This document shows positions 61,971-64,000 of a stretch of 64,000 nucleotides of DNA, piece after piece. The translations under genes were made by a program, and so were the position numbers. The DNA is from Dactylonectria macrodidyma (taxonomy: Eukaryota > Ascomycota > Sordariomycetes > Hypocreales > Nectriaceae): contig JAGMUV010000030.1 in assembly GCA_020744425.1 (NCBI GenBank), positions 1 to 64,000 on the forward strand. Direction: 5' to 3'. The notes below the pieces were generated by a model, which saw only the letters and a program-made list of their open reading frames with translations, did no database searches and had not been told where the DNA came from. Every line of letters begins with the position of its first letter. The first letter of the stretch is position 1.

Positions 61971-64000
61971 TTCCGGCTCCGACTCTGGCTCCAAGAACAG
62001 CAATACCGCCCTTGGTGAGTGTGGCTGTAGCTCTGCATCTGCGAGCGACTCTTGTGGCACTACAGGCTGCAAAGTTGAGCTTACTGCCAGTGCCAGCGGA
62101 GGTATGATTGGATTGTGATTAGGCGTTGGCATAGAACGTGGAGTGATTTCTAGCGATGGAGCTGGAGCTAGAGCTGAAGCTATGGTCTCTTGAGACGGTG
62201 CTGCGGTTGAAGATGGTATAAGATGCGCGTAGCGTAGCTCGCAGGCGTGTGATTTCCTTGTGTGGCCATACTGATAGCACCTTGTGCATTGGGGAGCTGC
62301 TTTAGTCCGTTTAAGCGCCTGTGATGCCTGCTCAACAGCCTCAAATGCAGATGGCTCACGACGAGTGCTGGTCTTTGTAAGTGTTGACCTAGCCGCAACT
62401 TGGTCAAACTGTTGGCGAGGCTCTATAAGTATTTGAGGCCTCCCTTCCCGCTGAAGATGCCAATGTGTGTGAAAATGATCCAGCTGAAGAGGCTTCTCTT
62501 CTTGTATGAGAGACTCAATTGTGTGAGAACAAGGGAGACCGAGTGATTCTGTAAACCTTCCTGTGCAGGCAGGAAGTGCGTCATCCTGTAGAAGCCGCTT
62601 CCTCTGCGCTTCAACCTTGCGCAATGCCTCATGAGAGACCCAGCCTCGTATAACGCTGTATAGTCTTCCTGTGAGCTCGATAGGCGTGCGGATTCGCTGC
62701 CTTGCCTGATTTGCTTGAAGCTCAGCCAACTGGTTCAGAACTGCGCGCTTAATAGACCTCCAAGCCTCAAAGAGATCGAGTTGATTTGTGTTGAGATGAA
62801 TTTTGACAAGCTGATGGATGCCCTCCCCTCGGGATGTAACAACATTCCCGAAGTGAAGATACTGATCAACCCAAGCTTTCACAAGCTTCTCTTTATAGAG
62901 TTCAAGCCAAGTCTCGATGATATAGCCCACTTCTCGAGCATGGGCTGGAACATAACGCTCTCTAAGCTGCTGAAGTTTCTCTTCAAATGTCTCCTCGGTT
63001 GAAGATGCCATAATTTCATGCCACTTCCCATAGAACTCCTTCCATTCTTGTTGACCTTGAGCGGCGTCGGTATCCTGTGAAAAGCTTGGAAGGCAGTAAC
63101 GCAGAACTGCCTTGTTGGCATGCCAAAGGCATAGAAGCGATACTGCAGTTGGGAAGCAGTGGGACACAGCATTCATACAGGCAAGGCAACGATCTGTGAG
63201 GATGACAGATGGCAGCCTTGCGCCGCATGCTTCATACATCGAGCGCAGCCGATCCAATGCCCAGATATAGTCTGTTTCCTCTTCGCCGCTGAGAAAGGCA
63301 AAGGCAACACAGAATGAGCGTTGGCAAGCGTCAACGCCGACGATATCCAAAAGAGGCATCTTGTACTTGTTCGTCTTGTATGTACAGTCCAAGATAAGTA
63401 GATCCGGGTATGACTGAAGGTATGCCAATGACTCTGGGTGTGCAAATAACACAGCTGTGACACGGCCATCCTTATCAAATCGGATTCGATTCCAGAACCC
63501 TTCTTCCTCGAGCTCGTTGGCAAGGGCATGTATAGTGCTTTGACCTTTTTGCAGCTCTCGTTTGCCCTGTGCAATACAGTTGTATATGTCTTGCTGGGTT
63601 GCGTTAGATTGTGAGTTCTCACGGATGTAAGATCTGATCTCTTTTGGCGCTACTCCAGCGTTCGCAAGGTTGTTGACAGTCAACCTATCTGCTTGGGATA
63701 GCTTGCGATGAACTGGATGTGCAGATATATTGGTACTTGGCTCATGGTTGTGTTGAGAAAATTCACTGCCTCGACGATGCGTCAGGCGCCATGTTGCCTT
63801 GTCTAATGACTCCTTTGCAAGAATTGAGAACTGGCATCCTGTACGCCGGGTTGTAGTTGATCGTTGCCGTGCATTTGAAGCCGTTGGAGGATCGCCTCCA
63901 CGATCGCAGACATATGTGACGAGTCGTCGGCCGTTTTGTGTTTTCCTTGACTTTCCAGTGACAAACGCATAGCCTCTGGCTGCTGCCCACAAGTTGATTG
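61455..64000 (-). CDS. Mutator-like transposase of MULE-B, N-terminus outside window
   Basis: The minus frame is open from the window edge (INLWAAARGYAFVTGKSR) to a stop at 61455, about 848 residues, and is clearly homologous to the MULE-A transposase throughout. It keeps the zinc-binding N-terminal domain (VTYVCDRGGD, RRTGCQFSIL, SQHNHEPS), the DDE residues (LILDCTYKTNKYKM, VILTDRCLACMNA, CLWHANKAV, TSRGEGIHQL), the SWIM-like finger (CTGRFTESLGLPCSH) and a knuckle (CTRCYQYGHTRKSHAC). Unlike MULE-A it has an about 18-times repeated Glu-Pro stretch. The first about 30 residues lie beyond the window. All visible catalytic residues are intact. Confidence 0.9.
61885..61990. repeat. GGCTCT hexanucleotide array coding for (Glu-Pro)n
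   Basis: About 15 consecutive GGCTCT units plus near-matches inside the MULE-B transposase gene; each unit codes Glu-Pro on the minus strand. The stretch lies between the zinc knuckle and the conserved C-terminal block, where MULE-A has a Thr-rich linker. Being a multiple of three it keeps the frame. Confidence 0.9.

Larger units (their letters stand above)
56701..64000 (-). mobile_element. MULE-B, a Mutator-like element invaded by MULE-A and cut by the window edge
   Basis: The left end at 56701 (GGGGGCCAATAGGCG) has the same design as the ends of MULE-A: a near-palindrome GCCACCGGTGGTGC, AAATAAG, CACGTG, a second near-palindrome GCACCACCAGTGGTGC, then ATTATGTAAGC. The interior continues after MULE-A at 61278 and carries a Mutator-like transposase on the minus strand whose stop is about 275 bp from this end once MULE-A is removed. 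The right end lies outside the window. Linking end and transposase into one element is inference from order and design. Confidence 0.65.

Noticed and set aside
1..64000. CRISPR array, bacterial operon, phage or biosynthetic gene cluster
   Set aside because: No regularly spaced identical repeats of CRISPR type; genes have fungal introns; no polyketide, peptide synthetase or terpene synthase core gene is present.

Overview
The window reads as an accessory or subtelomere-like stretch of a filamentous ascomycete genome, most likely a Sordariomycete and plausibly a Hypocreales genus such as Fusarium. This rests on gene style (introns of about 45-75 bp with GTRNGT donors and CTAAC/CTAAT branch sites) and on content: a Tad-type LINE, Hop-like Mutator elements, pogo/Fot elements, NACHT-WD40, 2EXR, DUF6536 and fungal rhodopsin-domain proteins. 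The genus is inference only. About half of the window is transposable element or decayed gene.

Layout. 1-1323 is one arm of an inverted duplication (other arm 39885-40630) carrying a decayed multicopy gene. 1806-3180 is a fungal rhodopsin-domain membrane protein gene. 3736-10111 is a three-layer nest: a TA-flanked MITE holds a second MITE and a complete, intact LINE with an 11-bp target duplication. 11697-13113 encodes a BAH plus split PHD-type chromatin reader, and 14910-16432 an F-box/ankyrin protein. 17150-20030 is a TCAAA-rich minisatellite invaded by a pogo element (two in-frame stops) and by a complete copy of the first MITE. 20030-26170 is mostly decayed sequence with fragments of a MULE, a bZIP and a thioesterase. 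26180-28426 is an ATP-dependent DNA ligase. 29110-29835 is an ankyrin fragment, 30763-31662 a chromodomain protein with a MITE 14 bp after its stop, 32842-33825 a bZIP factor with a minisatellite upstream, and 37307-38435 an unrecognised two-exon gene. 41867-43154 is a mitochondrial carrier. 43878-46320 and 50983-51408 hold fragments of piggyBac-like, 2EXR and NACHT-WD40 genes. 47941-48227 is another MITE. 48517-50780 (DUF6536) and 51839-53540 are large membrane protein genes. 54361-55254 is a cysteine-rich protein gene.

The right end, 56701-64000, is the most striking part. A complete Mutator element (94-bp identical terminal repeats, perfect 9-bp target duplication, intact transposase, plus a convergent second ORF) sits inside the terminal region of a related Mutator element whose own transposase runs off the right edge. 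Both ends share the same design: two 14-16 bp palindromes flanking a CACGTG. The chromatin readers (BAH-PHD, chromodomain) lie among these repeats, but the sequence shows no operon-like cooperation between genes; the window is best read as a repeat-shaped accessory region.
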